Source: Mesorhizobium loti
Lineage (GTDB): Bacteria; Pseudomonadota; Alphaproteobacteria; Rhizobiales; Rhizobiaceae
Direction: 5' to 3'
Assembly (NCBI RefSeq): GCF_002858745.1
Contig: NZ_PJRO01000003.1
Span: 415,995-479,994 of the forward strand
Length of the DNA: 64,000 nt
Shown: positions 21,377 through 30,273 of the stretch, one piece after another
How the letters are laid out: each line of letters opens with the position of its first letter
Position numbering within the stretch: the stretch's first letter is position 1
Translations under genes and position numbers: made by a program
The notes under the pieces: generated by a model
The model's database searches: none
The model's input: only the letters and a program-made list of their open reading frames with translations
Told to the model about the DNA's origin: nothing

Positions 21377-21453
21377 TTGGCGGCCCGGATGGGCCGCGCC
21401 GGCGATTGAGGCGTCCTGGATGTGGCCACATCCAGGACCTCTGGTATAACGGA

Positions 21454-22335
21454 TCAGCCGGCCTTGACCTTCACCAGCTCGTCGATGAAGTCCTGGAGGA
21501 TGCGCGATGGCTGCCGGTTGGGCGGCAACAGCATCAGCGTGCGGAAATAGATCGCCGGTTCGAATGGCCGCAGCACCAGGCCGCGATCGAGATAGATCTC
21601 GGCGGTCAGGCGGTTGACCAGCCCGGCGCCGATCCCGGCCTGGACCATGGCACAGACCGTGGTCGAATATGGCGTCTCCAGAAGGATCTTCGGCCTTGCA
21701 CCGGCTTCGGCGAAATGGCGGTCGGCTTCCTGGCGCGTGGTATCTTCCGGCGCCAGCGCGATGAAGTTCTCGCCATGCAGGTCCTGCGGCCGGATCACCT
21801 CGGCCGTCGCCAGCCGGTGGCCGGCAGGCAGCGCGACTTCCACGCGATAGCGGGCGAACGGTCTTGCTTCGACGCCGGTCTGGTCGATTTCATCGGCGGC
21901 GATGCCGAGGTCGAACTGGCCGGAGGCGACGAGATCGCGCACCAGCGACGACATCCGCGCCTGGAAGGTCACCGCCACATTGGGATGCCGCTTGAGAAAG
22001 GCATGCAGGGCCTTTGGCAGCACATTGGTGCTGAGCGCCGACAGGCAGGCGATGCGCACTTCACCAGAGCCGAAGTCACGGATGCGCGCGGCAGCGTTGC
22101 GCAGCTGCGCCATGCCGGCGAAGGTCAACTCGACTTCCTTGAAGAAGAGCTGGGCTTCCGTCGTCGGCAGGATGCGGCCCTTGATGCGATGGAACAGCGC
22201 AAAGCCGATCTCTCGCTCCAACTCCTGTATGGCCTTGCTGACGGCCGGCTGGGAAATGCGAAGCACTTCCGCCGCGCGCGAGGCGGTTCCGTTCGTCACC
22301 ACCGCCCGGAAGATTTCGATGTGCCGGATGTTCAT
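21454..22335 (-). CDS. LysR-family regulator (CysB/GbpR-like)
   Basis: The 293-residue protein has an N-terminal winged helix-turn-helix (IFRAVVTNGTASRAAEVLRI, AVSKAIQELEREIGFALF) and a LysR substrate-binding domain (VRIACLSALSTNVLPKAL). It is flanked by repeats on both sides and lies between the M20D gene (convergent) and soxG (same strand). It resembles regulators of catabolic genes for amino acids and opines in rhizobia. The target could be the ABC-M20D operon or soxBDAG. Confidence 0.9.
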   Translation of the reverse strand: MNIRHIEIFRAVVTNGTASRAAEVLRISQPAVSKAIQELEREIGFALFHRIKGRILPTTEAQLFFKEVELTFAGMAQLRNAAARIRDFGSGEVRIACLSALSTNVLPKALHAFLKRHPNVAVTFQARMSSLVRDLVASGQFDLGIAADEIDQTGVEARPFARYRVEVALPAGHRLATAEVIRPQDLHGENFIALAPEDTTRQEADRHFAEAGARPKILLETPYSTTVCAMVQAGIGAGLVNRLTAEIYLDRGLVLRPFEPAIYFRTLMLLPPNRQPSRILQDFIDELVKVKAG

Positions 22336-22355
22336 CTTTGCCCAGAACTGTTGCC

Positions 22356-22459
22356 TAGAGCGTTTCCGTCTTTCACGGAAACGCGGAAACGCTCCGACTC
22401 TTTGTTTTTATGCAATTCCGGACGCAAAACCGCTACACACTTTTCCTGGAATTGCTCCA
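22356..22459. repeat. Rhizobial two-palindrome repeat, copy R2
   Basis: The unit reads AGAGCGTTTCCG...CGGAAACGCTCC, then CTCTTTGTTTTTATGCAATTC, then TTTTCCTGGAATTGCTCC. It matches the other copies in reverse orientation to R3 and R4. It fills the space between the LysR start and the soxG stop. Confidence 0.8.
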
Positions 22460-22501
22460 GTGTCGCCCGGCATGGCAGCGCCTTGCAAGTGCCCCTCCCG
22501 C

Positions 22502-23041
22502 TTATCCCTGCCCGGACAGAGCCGGTTGCCTTGCAGCCGTCTTCAGCCACGTCCACAGATATGTGGCCAGGCCGCGTTCGACATGGAGGCGCAAGGTCCC
22601 CTGGTGATGGTATGCGATCACGCCGACGCCGCCAAAGACAAGCGAGGCCGAGGCACTTGCTGCGCCGGGATCGACCGGCGTAGCGCGAGAAATCAGTTCC
22701 GCGCCGGCAGGCCCTTCGATTTCGAAGACATGCAGGCCAGCGCTGGTTGCCGTGACGCCGAAGCCCTCTTCATGCCAGCCGGTGGCGATGTCGAACGGTG
22801 CGGTCGACACAGCCAGCAGCCGGTCACGACCGAGCCGCACGGTGTAGCGGTCGTCCTCGGCCGTACCGAAAGCACCAACGCCTCGGTCAGCAAGGCCCGA
22901 GACCTCACTCCAGGCAACGAGGTCGCCGCTGACCAGATATTGCTCGAGACCGCTGCGCGTGCGGACCGTCAGGCCGGGCACTGCGATGACGGCTTCATGC
23001 CAGTCCGGCATTGCTGTCCATTTCTGGGCAAGGTCACGCAT
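22502..23041 (-). CDS. soxG: Sarcosine oxidase gamma subunit
   Basis: The gamma subunit belongs to the heterotetrameric sarcosine oxidase that oxidises sarcosine to glycine, with formaldehyde captured on tetrahydrofolate. The 179-residue protein has the gamma-family blocks AVIAVPGLTVRTRSG, RYTVRLGRDRLLAVS and ATSAGLHVFEIEGP. It is the last gene of soxBDAG and overlaps the soxA stop by 8 bp. Confidence 0.9.
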   Translation of the reverse strand: MRDLAQKWTAMPDWHEAVIAVPGLTVRTRSGLEQYLVSGDLVAWSEVSGLADRGVGAFGTAEDDRYTVRLGRDRLLAVSTAPFDIATGWHEEGFGVTATSAGLHVFEIEGPAGAELISRATPVDPGAASASASLVFGGVGVIAYHHQGTLRLHVERGLATYLWTWLKTAARQPALSGQG

Positions 23042-25910
23042 TGAGGCGTTCTCCCGTCGGGTCGAAGGCGCACGGACCGGTGATCGTTGCGCGCCGCAGT
23101 ATGCCGAGATGCTGCAGGTCTATCGTCTCTCCATGGCGCGAGGCGCCGCGTTCGATCAGCGCCAGCGCGATCGGTCGCTGCAAGGTGGGACTCTGATAGC
23201 TGGAGGTGACGAAGCCCTGGCTGCGCACCGACCCCTCCACCTTTGCGATGGCGTGGGTGCCGGTGGCAAGCAGTGCCTCGCCGTCGGTCACCCTCAGGCC
23301 GACGAACTGCAGGCGGCGCTCCGCCGTCGCCACGTCGGTGAACAGCGAGCGGCGTCCGACGTAGTCGGTCCCGCGCTTCTGGCGCGGACCGTCGACGCCA
23401 AGATCATGCGGCATGGTGGTGCCGTCGGTGTCCTTGCCGATGACGATATAGCCTTTCTCGGCGCGCAGCAGCGTCATTGCCTCGAGGCCGATGGTTACGG
23501 CGTCGAAGGCCTTGCCCGCTTCCTGCATGACGACCCACAACGCCTCGGCCCGGTCGGCCCGGATCGAGATTTCGTAGCTGCGGTCGCCGGTGAAGCTGAC
23601 ACGCGCGACGCGCACGGCCTCGTTGCCAAATATCCCCGAGGCGATCGCCATATGTGGCAACTCGCCATCGTCCAGTGAAACGCCGAGGTCGAGCGCCGCG
23701 ACCAGCGCCTTCGCTTTCGGCCCCGATACGGTCAGCGTCGCCATGTCGGCGGTGGCGTTGTGGATATAGACGGCATCGCGGCCGAACCGGTCCTGCCGCC
23801 ATTCCTCCAGTCGCGCGTGCACGGCCGTGACATGCGAGGAGGAACAGGAGACGATGAAGCGGTGTTCGTCGAGGCGGATGAGGATGCCGTCGTCGAAGAC
23901 GACACCGTTTTCCGACAGCATGAAACCGTAGCGGCAACGGCCGGGCTTCAGCGTCGACATGGTGTTGTAATAGATGAAGTCGACGAATTCGGCCGCCTTG
24001 GGCCCCATCACCTCGATCTTGCCGAGGGTCGAGCCGTCGAACAGCGCAACCGAGCGACGCGCGCCGAGCGCCTCGCTCTGGATCGCCGCTTCCGCATCCG
24101 CTCCACCATAATGCGCCGGCCGCAGCCAGCCGCCATATTCCTGGAACACCGCGCCGGCGGCGCGATGCATATTCTCCAGCGGCAGGCGGCGCACGGGTGC
24201 CATCAGCTCACCGCCCAGCGCTCCGGAGAAGCTGGTCAGGGGAACCGGCGTGAATGGCGGCCGATAGGTGGTGGTGCCGACCTCGGGCACGGTGCGGCCG
24301 GTGATGTTGGCCATCAGGGCGAGACCGGCAAGGTTGGAGGTCTTGCCCTGGTCCGTTGCCATGCCGAGCGTGGTGTAGCGCTTGAGGTGTTCGACCGAGA
24401 TGAAGTTCTCGCGCGCCGCGAGCTCCACATCCTTGGCCGTCACGTCATTCTGGTAGTCGATCCAGACGCGGCCTTTCGCGCCGGCTCTCGGCCAAGTAGG
24501 CATGATGGCACCGGACGCCTCCGGACCGGTGCTGCGCGGGGACGATGTTCCGGCCACGCCGAATGCCGCCTTGGCTACGTCGGCGAAGACCTCGGACAAT
24601 GCGACGGTGCCGGCTGCTGCTCCGGTAACCGTGATGCCGTCGACCGGGTCGCCGGGCAGAAATGCCGCGCGGCTCTCGTCCCAGGCGAGCTTGCCCCGCG
24701 CCTGGCAGAACAGGTGGACCGTCGGTGTCCAGCCGCCGGAGACCACAACGCAGTCAGCGGGCAACGAGGTGCCGTCGTCCAGCGTCACGCCTTCCACGCG
24801 CATGCGGCCGCGCGCGGTGGTGACGGTGCGTCCGCCGAGCCGCCTGATGTTCGCCGAGACAGTGAGCCGGCTATCCATGCGTGGGTCGACGAGCGTTACC
24901 TCGGCGCCCGCGGCAGCGAGTGCGGCTGCGACTTCATGAGCGCTGTCATTGTTGGTGACGACAACGATTTGGCGGCCAACCAGCACGCCATAGCGGCGCA
25001 GATAGATAAGCGCGGCATCCGCCGACAGGATGCCGGGCAGGTCGTTGTTGGCAAAAGGCAGCGGCCGCTCGATGGCACCGGTGGCCAGCACGATCCGGCC
25101 TGGCCTGATCCGCCACAACGTGTCGGGCCGCCCGTCATGATGCCGCTGGTTCAGCCCGATCAGATTGTGATCGTAAATGCCGAAGGCGGTTGTCGAGGTC
25201 AGCACCAGATGGCCGCCCTGCCTGAGTGCGGCAATGCTTCCGTCGATCCAATTCGCGGCCGGCTGGCCGTCGATCTCGGCGTCGCGATGCAGCAGCGATC
25301 CGCCGGGATGAGGCTGGTCGTCGACCAGGATGACGGATTTGCCGATGTCGGAAGCAGACCGTGCAGCGGCAAGTCCGGCCGGACCGGCACCGACCACCAG
25401 CACATCGCAGTGTTTATTGATCTGGTCTGCCGGGCCGACAGACTTCCAGTCCGGGTCCACGCTGCCCAGCCCGGCCATGGCGCGGATGCGCGGCTCGAAG
25501 AGGTGCCAGTCCGGCCACATGAAGGTCTTGTAGTAGAAGGCGGCCGGGATGAAGCGGGCGAAACGGTCGAGGAAGGCGTTGCGGTCGGCTGCCGCGTTCG
25601 GCGACGCGTTGACGCTGCGGGTGATCAACCCGTCTCTCGCCGGCTCGGTGGTAGCGCGTGTATTGGGTGCGCCATGCCGGTTTCCCGCGACATCGATCAG
25701 CGCGTTCGGCTCCTCTACGCCGGCGCCCCAGATGCCGCGCGGGCGATGGTATTTGAAGCTGCGGCCGACCACCGCGATGTCCGCCGCCAGCAGCGCGGAA
25801 GCGATGGTGTCGCCCGCATAGGCTTCGACCATGCGCCCGTCGAAGCTGAAGGAAAGGCGACGGGCGCGATCGATGGCGCTGCCGCCGGAGGCAAGACGAA
25901 ACGCGGTCAT
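23034..25910 (-). CDS. soxA: Sarcosine oxidase alpha subunit
   Basis: The 958-residue subunit holds the NAD- and folate-binding parts of tetrameric sarcosine oxidase. In order it has the N-terminal ferredoxin-like domain (FDGRMVEAYAGDTIASALLA), the Rossmann fold ([19 protein letters not shown]), a second dinucleotide domain (IVVVTNNDSAHEVAAAL) and C-terminal GcvT-like folate domains (RRSVALFDGSTLGKIEVMG, RAEKGYIVIGKDTDGTTMPH). The start ATG overlaps the soxD stop as ATGA; the frame is open further upstream but that part belongs to soxD. Length is usual for the family. Confidence 0.96.
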   Translation of the reverse strand: MTAFRLASGGSAIDRARRLSFSFDGRMVEAYAGDTIASALLAADIAVVGRSFKYHRPRGIWGAGVEEPNALIDVAGNRHGAPNTRATTEPARDGLITRSVNASPNAAADRNAFLDRFARFIPAAFYYKTFMWPDWHLFEPRIRAMAGLGSVDPDWKSVGPADQINKHCDVLVVGAGPAGLAAARSASDIGKSVILVDDQPHPGGSLLHRDAEIDGQPAANWIDGSIAALRQGGHLVLTSTTAFGIYDHNLIGLNQRHHDGRPDTLWRIRPGRIVLATGAIERPLPFANNDLPGILSADAALIYLRRYGVLVGRQIVVVTNNDSAHEVAAALAAAGAEVTLVDPRMDSRLTVSANIRRLGGRTVTTARGRMRVEGVTLDDGTSLPADCVVVSGGWTPTVHLFCQARGKLAWDESRAAFLPGDPVDGITVTGAAAGTVALSEVFADVAKAAFGVAGTSSPRSTGPEASGAIMPTWPRAGAKGRVWIDYQNDVTAKDVELAARENFISVEHLKRYTTLGMATDQGKTSNLAGLALMANITGRTVPEVGTTTYRPPFTPVPLTSFSGALGGELMAPVRRLPLENMHRAAGAVFQEYGGWLRPAHYGGADAEAAIQSEALGARRSVALFDGSTLGKIEVMGPKAAEFVDFIYYNTMSTLKPGRCRYGFMLSENGVVFDDGILIRLDEHRFIVSCSSSHVTAVHARLEEWRQDRFGRDAVYIHNATADMATLTVSGPKAKALVAALDLGVSLDDGELPHMAIASGIFGNEAVRVARVSFTGDRSYEISIRADRAEALWVVMQEAGKAFDAVTIGLEAMTLLRAEKGYIVIGKDTDGTTMPHDLGVDGPRQKRGTDYVGRRSLFTDVATAERRLQFVGLRVTDGEALLATGTHAIAKVEGSVRSQGFVTSSYQSPTLQRPIALALIERGASRHGETIDLQHLGILRRATITGPCAFDPTGERLNA

Positions 25911-26176
25911 TCGGCATGCTCCGCGAAGCCCGGCGTTTGCGTGGCGGCGAGCTGGTGGGTGACGGTGTCGCGCTCCATCACGAAGAACTCCTGACATGTC
26001 GCATGAACCCAGATCTCGCGCGCGGCACCTTTGGGGTTGCTGCGTTCATAGAGATAGCCGGCCCAGCATTCGGCGCTCACTTGGGCGCCGTCGGGCCTGA
26101 TATTGCCGGCCTCGCCGTTATAGTGGAATTCGGTCTCGGGACGCGGCCCGCAAAAGGGGCAGGGAAAGAGCTGCAT
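25907..26176 (-). CDS. soxD: Sarcosine oxidase delta subunit
   Basis: This small zinc-binding subunit of tetrameric sarcosine oxidase has 89 residues. It begins MQLFPCPFCGPRPETEFHYN, with the CPFCG zinc ligands, and has the family block SAECWAGYLYERSNPKG and WVHATCQEFF with further likely ligands. I chose the ATG of MQLF over an upstream TTG. It overlaps soxA by 4 bp and is separated from soxB by a repeat of about 85 bp. Confidence 0.95.
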   Translation of the reverse strand: MQLFPCPFCGPRPETEFHYNGEAGNIRPDGAQVSAECWAGYLYERSNPKGAAREIWVHATCQEFFVMERDTVTHQLAATQTPGFAEHAE

Positions 26177-26187
26177 ACTGTCCAATC

Positions 26188-26272
26188 CTAGAGCACGATC
26201 CCGTGGGCTTTCGGGTGAAGATCATGCAACAAAACAAAGGGATAGAGCGGATTTCATTCTGATCGCGTTCAG
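26188..26272. repeat. Rhizobiales mosaic-type intergenic repeat inside the sox operon
   Basis: The stretch CTAGAGCACGATCCCGTGGG...GAAGATCATGCAACAAAACAAAG, then GATAGAGCGG, resembles a repeat (TAGAGCATGATC...AAGATCATGC) common between genes in Rhizobiales. It lies exactly between the soxB stop and the soxD leader, within one operon. Confidence 0.65.
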
Positions 26273-27526
26273 CTAGTGGGCAATGCCCGAACCGGCGGCT
26301 TCGTCGAGCAGGCGTCCGGTGGTGAAGCGGTCGAGATCGAAGGGGCGGCTGATATCGTGATGCCTTCCCGTCGCCAGCAGATGCGCGAGCAGCGTGCCGC
26401 CTGCCGGAATGGCCTTGAAGCCGCCGGTGCCCCAGCCGCAATTCAGGAACAGGCCGGGCAGCGGGGATTCGCCGATGATCGGCGAGGAGTCCGGCACCAC
26501 GTCGACGATGCCTGCCCACTGCCGCATCAGCTTGAGCTGGCCGAAGCTCGGGAACATCTCCAGCAGGCCGGCAATCACGCTCTCCAGTGTCGGCAGGTTG
26601 CCGCGCTGGCCGTAGGAGGGAACGCGGTCGAGCGCACCACCGAGGACGATCTCGCCTTTGTCCGACTGGCTGACATAGACGCCAGTGCCTGGCGACAGCA
26701 CCACCGTGTCGAGGACCGGCTTGACCGGTTCCGAAACACAGGCTTGCAGCGCGTAGGAATTGATCGGCAGCCTGAAGCCGGCCTTGGCGGCCAGCACCGA
26801 GGAATGGCCCGCCACCGCCATGCCGATACGGTTGGCACGGATGGCGCCACGCGTCGTCTCGACCCCGCGGCAGCGGCCGCCTTCGATGATGAAGTCGGTG
26901 ATCTCGCAATTCTGGATGATGTCGACACCCAGCCGGCTTGCCGCGCGCGCATAACCCCAGGCGACCGCGTCGTGGCGGGCGGTTCCGGCGCGGCCCTGCC
27001 AGACACCGCCTAAGACGGGAAAGCGGGCGTCAGGCGCGAAGTTGTAGTTCGGCAGGACACGGCGCACGTCCTCGACCGAGAACAACTCGGCATCGGTGCC
27101 GTTGATCTGCATGGCGTTGACAAGGCGCGCGGCGATCTCCATCTCGGCCACGCTGTGGCACAGCGTGACCATGCCACGCTGCGACAGCATGACGTTGTAG
27201 TTGATCTCGCCTGACAGGTTCTCGTAGAGCCGGTGCGCCAGTCCGTAGAGCGCGACGCTTTCGGGATAATAATAGTTGGAGCGCACCACGGTGGTGTTGC
27301 GGCCGGTGTTGCCGCCGCCGATCCAGCCCTTTTCGAGCACAGCCACATTGGTGATGCCGTGGTTCCTGGCCAGGTAGTAGACCGTCGAGAGGCCATGACC
27401 ACCACCGCCTATGACGATCACGTCGTAGGTTTTGCGCGGCTGCGGCGAACGCCAGGCCGGTTCCCAGCCTGTCTGGTTGGCAAGCCCTTCCCTGAACAGG
27501 GAAAGAGCGGAGTAACGGCGGGTCAT
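26273..27526 (-). CDS. soxB: Sarcosine oxidase beta subunit
   Basis: The catalytic flavoprotein subunit oxidises the N-methyl group of sarcosine. The 417-residue protein has the FAD-binding fold (YDVIVIGGGGHGLSTVYYLA), the GGGNTGRNTTVVRSNY block and RHDAVAWGYARAA, whose His carries covalent FMN in characterised beta subunits. The C-terminus has the typical GWGTGGFKAIPAGG turn. The ATG follows GGGGGGAGAAG. It is the first gene of the soxBDAG operon and diverges from a TetR gene across 261 bp. Confidence 0.96.
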   Translation of the reverse strand: MTRRYSALSLFREGLANQTGWEPAWRSPQPRKTYDVIVIGGGGHGLSTVYYLARNHGITNVAVLEKGWIGGGNTGRNTTVVRSNYYYPESVALYGLAHRLYENLSGEINYNVMLSQRGMVTLCHSVAEMEIAARLVNAMQINGTDAELFSVEDVRRVLPNYNFAPDARFPVLGGVWQGRAGTARHDAVAWGYARAASRLGVDIIQNCEITDFIIEGGRCRGVETTRGAIRANRIGMAVAGHSSVLAAKAGFRLPINSYALQACVSEPVKPVLDTVVLSPGTGVYVSQSDKGEIVLGGALDRVPSYGQRGNLPTLESVIAGLLEMFPSFGQLKLMRQWAGIVDVVPDSSPIIGESPLPGLFLNCGWGTGGFKAIPAGGTLLAHLLATGRHHDISRPFDLDRFTTGRLLDEAAGSGIAH

Positions 27527-27640
27527 GCGCTTCTCCCCCCAGCCGCGCGAGAGCGGGCATTCAGGGCCCGGGCCTGGTATGCGGGTCGGGAAATGTGCAA
27601 ACAACCACCTCTGTGCCGCCGCCTCGATATCGTCAAAACC

Positions 27641-27662
27641 ATACAGTGCTGTATTGTACTGT
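27641..27662. promoter_or_regulatory. Candidate TetR operator between soxB and tetR1
   Basis: ATACAG-TG-CTGTAT (27641-27654) is palindromic with 6-bp arms. An overlapping pair ACAGT...ACTGT reaches 27662. The position, in the gap between divergent soxB and TetR genes, fits autoregulation plus control of soxBDAG. The binding protein is inferred from position only. Confidence 0.45.
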
Positions 27663-27717
27663 CAACGACCCTCAGCCAGGCCGTCGTGAACGCCGACGTC
27701 GAGCTGCCAGGACAGTC

Positions 27718-27746
27718 AGGCCGAAAATCGGTTCCGATTTTTGGGT
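27718..27746. repeat. Short hairpin repeat upstream of tetR1
   Basis: GGCCGAAAATCGGTTCCGATTTTTGGGTC contains the imperfect stem CGAAAATCGG/CCGATTTTTG. It resembles the CCGAAAATC...GATTTTCGG hairpin at 58709-58732, so it may be a fragment of the same intergenic repeat. Confidence 0.4.
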
Positions 27747-27787
27747 CGATACGCTAGCAGCATGTCAGCTCTTCTGGAGACGACAGC

Positions 27788-28426
27788 ATGACCACAGTGT
27801 CACCACGAAGCCGCAAGCGCGCCGAGGCCGCGCTGCCAAGAAAAGATCGCGCGGAACGCCTGGGGCGGACGGATTGGATCGACGCTGCACGCGAGGCGCT
27901 CATCAAGGGCGGTGTTCATGCCGTCAAGATCGATCTCATTGCCAACCACCTCAAGATAACGCGGGGCAGTTTCTATTGGCACTTCAAGAACAGAGCCGAG
28001 GTGCTGTCCGCACTTGTCGAGCTCTGGGAGTCGCAGAACACCAGGCCATTCGAGGAAATCGTCAGGCGTCCGGACATCGGCGCGGCCGAGAAATACCTGG
28101 AAATGGCCAGGCTGTGGCTGGAGGAAAAGGCCTTCGACTGGCAGTTCGATTCCGCCATGCGCGACTGGGCTCGCACTTCGCGTTCCGTGGCCAAGAAACT
28201 GGCGGCAATCGATGATTTCCGCATGAGCCTTTTCGAACAGGTCTTCATCGAAATGGGCTATCCGCCTTACGAAGCCAAAGTTCGCGCCCGGATCACCTAC
28301 TATCATCAGGTCGGCTATTACACGCTGGGCATCCGGGAAGATCAGCAGGCCCGCCGGGAAATGTTTCCAATGTACTTGCGCATACTCGCAGGAGATGCAC
28401 AGGTCGACGAAATGGCGATCGACTAG
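27788..28426 (+). CDS. TetR-family regulator, probable control of soxBDAG
   Basis: The 212-residue protein has a TetR helix-turn-helix at about residues 35-75 (WIDAAREALIKGGVHAVKID, ITRGSFYWHFKNRAEVL) and an all-helical C-terminal domain. It diverges from soxB, with a palindromic candidate operator between them. It is a paralog of the TetR at 34372-35034, which diverges from a dimethylglycine dehydrogenase gene, so the two probably sense related methylated amines. A repeat begins directly at its stop codon. Confidence 0.9.
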   Translation: MTTVSPRSRKRAEAALPRKDRAERLGRTDWIDAAREALIKGGVHAVKIDLIANHLKITRGSFYWHFKNRAEVLSALVELWESQNTRPFEEIVRRPDIGAAEKYLEMARLWLEEKAFDWQFDSAMRDWARTSRSVAKKLAAIDDFRMSLFEQVFIEMGYPPYEAKVRARITYYHQVGYYTLGIREDQQARREMFPMYLRILAGDAQVDEMAID

Positions 28427-28530
28427 CTAGAGCAATCCAGGAAAAGTGCGCAACAGTTTTCCGCCCGGAATTGCGTAAAAACAAAGAGTTAGAGTGTTTC
28501 CGCGGTCCCGTAAAAACGGAAACGCTCTAG
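28427..28530. repeat. Rhizobial two-palindrome repeat, copy R3
   Basis: The unit has a first palindrome from AGCAATCCAGGAAAAG to CCGGAATTGCG, the linker TAAAAACAAAGAGTTAGAG and a second stem GTGTTTCCG...CGGAAACGCTC. It starts one base after the TetR stop and lies between convergent genes. Confidence 0.8.
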
Positions 28531-28577
28531 GACGCCGCACGTCCGTCCGGCCCGCAAAGGATACTCCGCAGGCTGGA

Positions 28578-30224
28578 TCACGCGTCCAGCCAGACCTCTT
28601 CGAAGACCGTTTCCTGCATGGGGTGCGTGTTGTAGTTCTTCACCGCTGGCGCCGAATGGTTGAAGATCTTGCGCCAGTAGGCCTGCACGAGCACGCCGGA
28701 ATCCTGCAGGATCTTCTCGACATCCTTCATGATCGCACGCCGCTTCTCTACATCCGGTGTGGCCATCGCCTGTGCCAGTTTCTCATCGAACTCCTTGCTC
28801 GCAAAACCGGACTCGTTCCAGGCCTCACCGGAGCGGTAGGCAACGGCCAGGACCTGCACGCCGAGGGGACGCATCGACCACACGGTCAGCGAGAAGGGAT
28901 ATTTCGTCCAGTCGTTCCAGAACGTCGAACCCGGCAGCACCGTGCGCTTCACCTTGAAACCAGCCTCGCGCATCTGTGCCGCGATCGTATCGCCGGTGTT
29001 CTTCTGCCAATCCTCGTCGACGCTGATGATCTCATGCTCGAAGTCGGCCTGGCCGGCCTCTGCCATCAGCGCCCTGGCCTTTTCGATGTTCCTTTCCACC
29101 TTGGGCAGCGGCGCATAGTCTGGATGGATACCACAGACATGGTGGTTCTCCGCCACTTCGCCGAGATTGCTGTAGCCGAGCCGCAGCACGGCGCCATTGT
29201 CCACCGAGAGCTGCACGGCATTGCGCACGCGTTGGTCGTCATAAGGCTTGTTCTTGACGTTCATGCGCGCCGTCAGCGTACCGGCAGTCAGGATCTCGCT
29301 GCGAGCCAGCCCCATCTTGTCGAGGATCGCCACATAGTCTCCGGTGGACTCGTAGTTGGTGTGAACCTCGCCTGCCTCGAAGGCGCTGATCATGGCGTTG
29401 GGATCGTTGCCGTAGTCTATGAATTCGACGCCATCGAGCTGAACCTCACCACCCCACCAGGCGCCGCCATTCTCGCGGCGCTTGTAGGCCGCCCGCACCG
29501 CCGTTTCATAGGAGACAAGTTCGAACGGACCGGTGCCGATCGGGTTCTTCACAAAATCGGATCCCATCTTCTCGAAGTCGCGGTGCACGATCAGCGCCGG
29601 ATAGTCGGAGAAGGCGGGAATGATCGAAATGTCCGGCACCGAGGGCTTCAGCTTCACGGTGTGGTCGTCGACTTTGGTGATGGCGCCTGCGTGCGCCTTG
29701 CCCGTTGCCGGATCGATCAGGCTTGCCATGCGCCCGGCCATGGAATTGCCTTCGGCCGATTTATCGCACCAGCGGGTCAGGTTGAAGACGACGTCATCGG
29801 CGTTGAAGTCGTCGCCATTGTTCCATTTCACGTCTCTACGAAGGTGGAGCACATATTCGGTCGCGTCGTCGTTCACCTCCCATCGTTCGAGCAGCATCGG
29901 CTTGAAAGTAAAGTCCTTGGTGTAGCGCACCAGCGGTTCCAGCACCTGCCGCGCGATATTGCCCATTTCACCCCAGTCGAGGCTGCGGATGTCCTTCATC
30001 TCCTTGACCAGCATGGCGACCTTGATGACGCCACCCTTGCGAGGCTGTTCGGCCGCCATCGCTGCCGGTGCCGGCAGCCCGATCGGACCGTAGGCGGAGG
30101 CGGTAGAAAGTCCAAACACGCTCGCCAGCGCCACAAATTCGCGCCGATCCATGCGCCCGGCCGCGGCCTCCTCGGCCATCTTGCGCACGCTTTCGGAAAC
30201 CGGTTTGTCCATTAAGAAACCCAT
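28578..30224 (-). CDS. ABC transporter substrate-binding protein, family 5 (peptide/opine type), copy 2
   Basis: The 548-residue periplasmic protein is a close paralog of the one at 10713-12365; they share near-identical runs such as [19 protein letters not shown] and [12 protein letters not shown]. It also has a twin-arginine-like signal ([14 protein letters not shown]) with a likely cut after AAMA. No permease or ATPase lies nearby. It ends an operon of dimethylglycine dehydrogenase, MttB2 and itself. The ATG follows GGGAGGAA. The ligand is unknown, but the repeated pairing with MttB genes points to a methylated amine or betaine-like compound. Confidence 0.88.
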   Translation of the reverse strand: MGFLMDKPVSESVRKMAEEAAAGRMDRREFVALASVFGLSTASAYGPIGLPAPAAMAAEQPRKGGVIKVAMLVKEMKDIRSLDWGEMGNIARQVLEPLVRYTKDFTFKPMLLERWEVNDDATEYVLHLRRDVKWNNGDDFNADDVVFNLTRWCDKSAEGNSMAGRMASLIDPATGKAHAGAITKVDDHTVKLKPSVPDISIIPAFSDYPALIVHRDFEKMGSDFVKNPIGTGPFELVSYETAVRAAYKRRENGGAWWGGEVQLDGVEFIDYGNDPNAMISAFEAGEVHTNYESTGDYVAILDKMGLARSEILTAGTLTARMNVKNKPYDDQRVRNAVQLSVDNGAVLRLGYSNLGEVAENHHVCGIHPDYAPLPKVERNIEKARALMAEAGQADFEHEIISVDEDWQKNTGDTIAAQMREAGFKVKRTVLPGSTFWNDWTKYPFSLTVWSMRPLGVQVLAVAYRSGEAWNESGFASKEFDEKLAQAMATPDVEKRRAIMKDVEKILQDSGVLVQAYWRKIFNHSAPAVKNYNTHPMQETVFEEVWLDA

Positions 30225-30273
30225 CTGTTCCTCCCTGTTTTGCCGGCTTTTGGTTGTTTTTGCCGGCGCATCT

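Noticed and set aside
22332..22556. Short frame reading ERFRVSVKDGNALG near R2
   Set aside because: It is the translation of repeat R2 in an intergenic place with no gene features.
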